From Lachnoclostridium sp. UBA2905 (lineage in GTDB: Bacteria; Bacillota; Clostridia; Lachnospirales; Lachnospiraceae), in the NCBI GenBank assembly GCA_002349525.1, contig DEDL01000033.1, forward strand, positions 52,901 through 116,900: a stretch of DNA of 64,000 nucleotides, given 5' to 3'. Every line of letters starts with the position of its first letter. The stretch's first letter is position 1. The translations under genes and the position numbers were made by a program. Positions 63,501 to 64,000 of this stretch are shown piece after piece. The notes beneath the pieces are model-generated. The model was not told where the DNA came from. It made no database searches and worked only from the letters and a program-made list of their open reading frames with translations.

Positions 63501-64000
63501 GAAGAAAATAATAAGAAGAGAGAGGTTGTTGTAACAAATCCTGAAACAGGAGAAAGCAAGCCTTATCTTATTCCATATGGTACACGAATTAAGGTTATGG
63601 ATGGACAGTCACTTGAAGCAGGTGATGAACTTACTGAAGGTAACGTTAATCCACATGACATACTTAGAGTTAAGGGTGTGCGTGCAGTTCAGGATTATAT
63701 GATCCGTGAAGTGCAGCGTGTATACCGTCTCCAGGGTGTTGAAATCAATGATAAGCACGTTGAGGTTATCGTACGTCAGATGCTTAAGAAGATTCGTGTT
63801 GAAAATAATGGGGATTCAACATTCCTTCCAGGAACAATGGTTGATGCCCTTGAATTTGAGGATGAAGTAAATAGAATTAACGCAGAGAATGCTAGTCTGT
63901 CAGAAGGTGAAACTAAGGAAATACCAGAAGGAAAACAGGTATTGCTTGGTATTACTAAGGCTGCGCTTGCAACCAATTCATTCCTGTCAGCAGCTTCATT
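60570..64000 (+). CDS. rpoC: DNA-directed RNA polymerase subunit beta' (3'-truncated by window edge)
   Basis: About 1143 residues are visible and the frame runs off the window. The N-terminal zinc site ([13 protein letters not shown] then ICDRCG), the lid and rudder region, and the catalytic [12 protein letters not shown] with the three Mg-binding residues Asp 459, 461 and 463 are intact. [20 protein letters not shown] and [20 protein letters not shown] are the trigger-loop side signatures. Start ATG 60570 follows AAAGGA at about 10 bases; a second in-frame ATG four codons on is possible. Cotranscribed with rpoB. Confidence 0.98.
   Translation, partial: [1143 protein letters not shown]

Overview
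This window looks like chromosome from a low-GC Gram-positive anaerobe of the class Clostridia, most likely family Lachnospiraceae. The evidence is AT-rich third positions, strong AAGGAGG-type ribosome binding sites, near-consensus TTGACA/TATAAT promoters with 17-base spacers, the addB-addA recombination nuclease pair in place of recBCD, an L10-leader-controlled rplJL operon, and a set of surface glycan enzymes with basic Ig-like modules and Pro/Thr linkers. I do not commit to a genus. No tRNA, rRNA, CRISPR array or prophage is visible.

Layout. 1-9514: the end of a sugar-type solute-binding protein, a very large hybrid sensor kinase, then a BMP-type nucleoside ABC importer (ATPase and two permeases, no binding protein here) followed by xpt, so a purine salvage block. 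9541-17370: addB, addA and an S4-domain YlmH-like gene, overlapping each other. 17440-23905: pta, a CDF metal transporter, a phosphopantetheinyl transferase, cysK, a SecB-like small protein and a GH36 alpha-galactosidase. 24000-26200: an accessory scar with an IS256-type transposase remnant, an AAA+/DUF4143 ATPase with its own promoter and duplicated palindromes, and a decayed reading frame. 26296-37624: a heterodimeric ABC exporter, a histidine phosphatase, a MATE pump, a PAP2-type membrane protein, nicotinate phosphoribosyltransferase and ileS. 37656-43965: a divergently arranged xylan-side-chain locus (AraC regulator, secreted SGNH esterase, secreted GH115 alpha-glucuronidase). 44198-45127: a catalytically degenerate LytM protein. 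45277-52472: an extracytosolic flavin/electron-transfer cluster. 52496-64000: the conserved block rpmG-secE-nusG-rplK-rplA / rplJ-rplL / rpoB-rpoC, the last cut by the window end.

The most interesting region is 45277-52472. It combines an Hpre_diP_synt_I/Gx membrane protein and a NusG-II-domain protein on one strand with, on the other, a Tp47-like secreted protein, ApbE flavin transferase, proteins carrying four FMN-binding domains with S/TGAT-x-SS flavinylation motifs, and a NapH/YccM-like polyferredoxin. The pieces resemble flavin-based extracellular electron-transfer loci such as that of Listeria. Two things seem unusual: the Tp47-like domain, and a near-perfect promoter directly followed by a DtxR/IdeR-like palindrome, suggesting iron control. 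The three-domain flavoprotein gene is split by a one-base slip in an A-run.

Two structural themes recur. One is short decaying tandem repeats in or just after genes: periods of 22, 45, 14 and 18 bases between genes, and 18, 36 and 42 bases inside genes. One array is clearly made of copies of the preceding gene's own last 15 codons, with the stop codon repeated. The other is hairpins whose 3' arm holds the ribosome binding site of the next gene, with a U-rich tract as the spacer to the start codon (before the alpha-galactosidase and the LytM gene). These could couple termination and translation.
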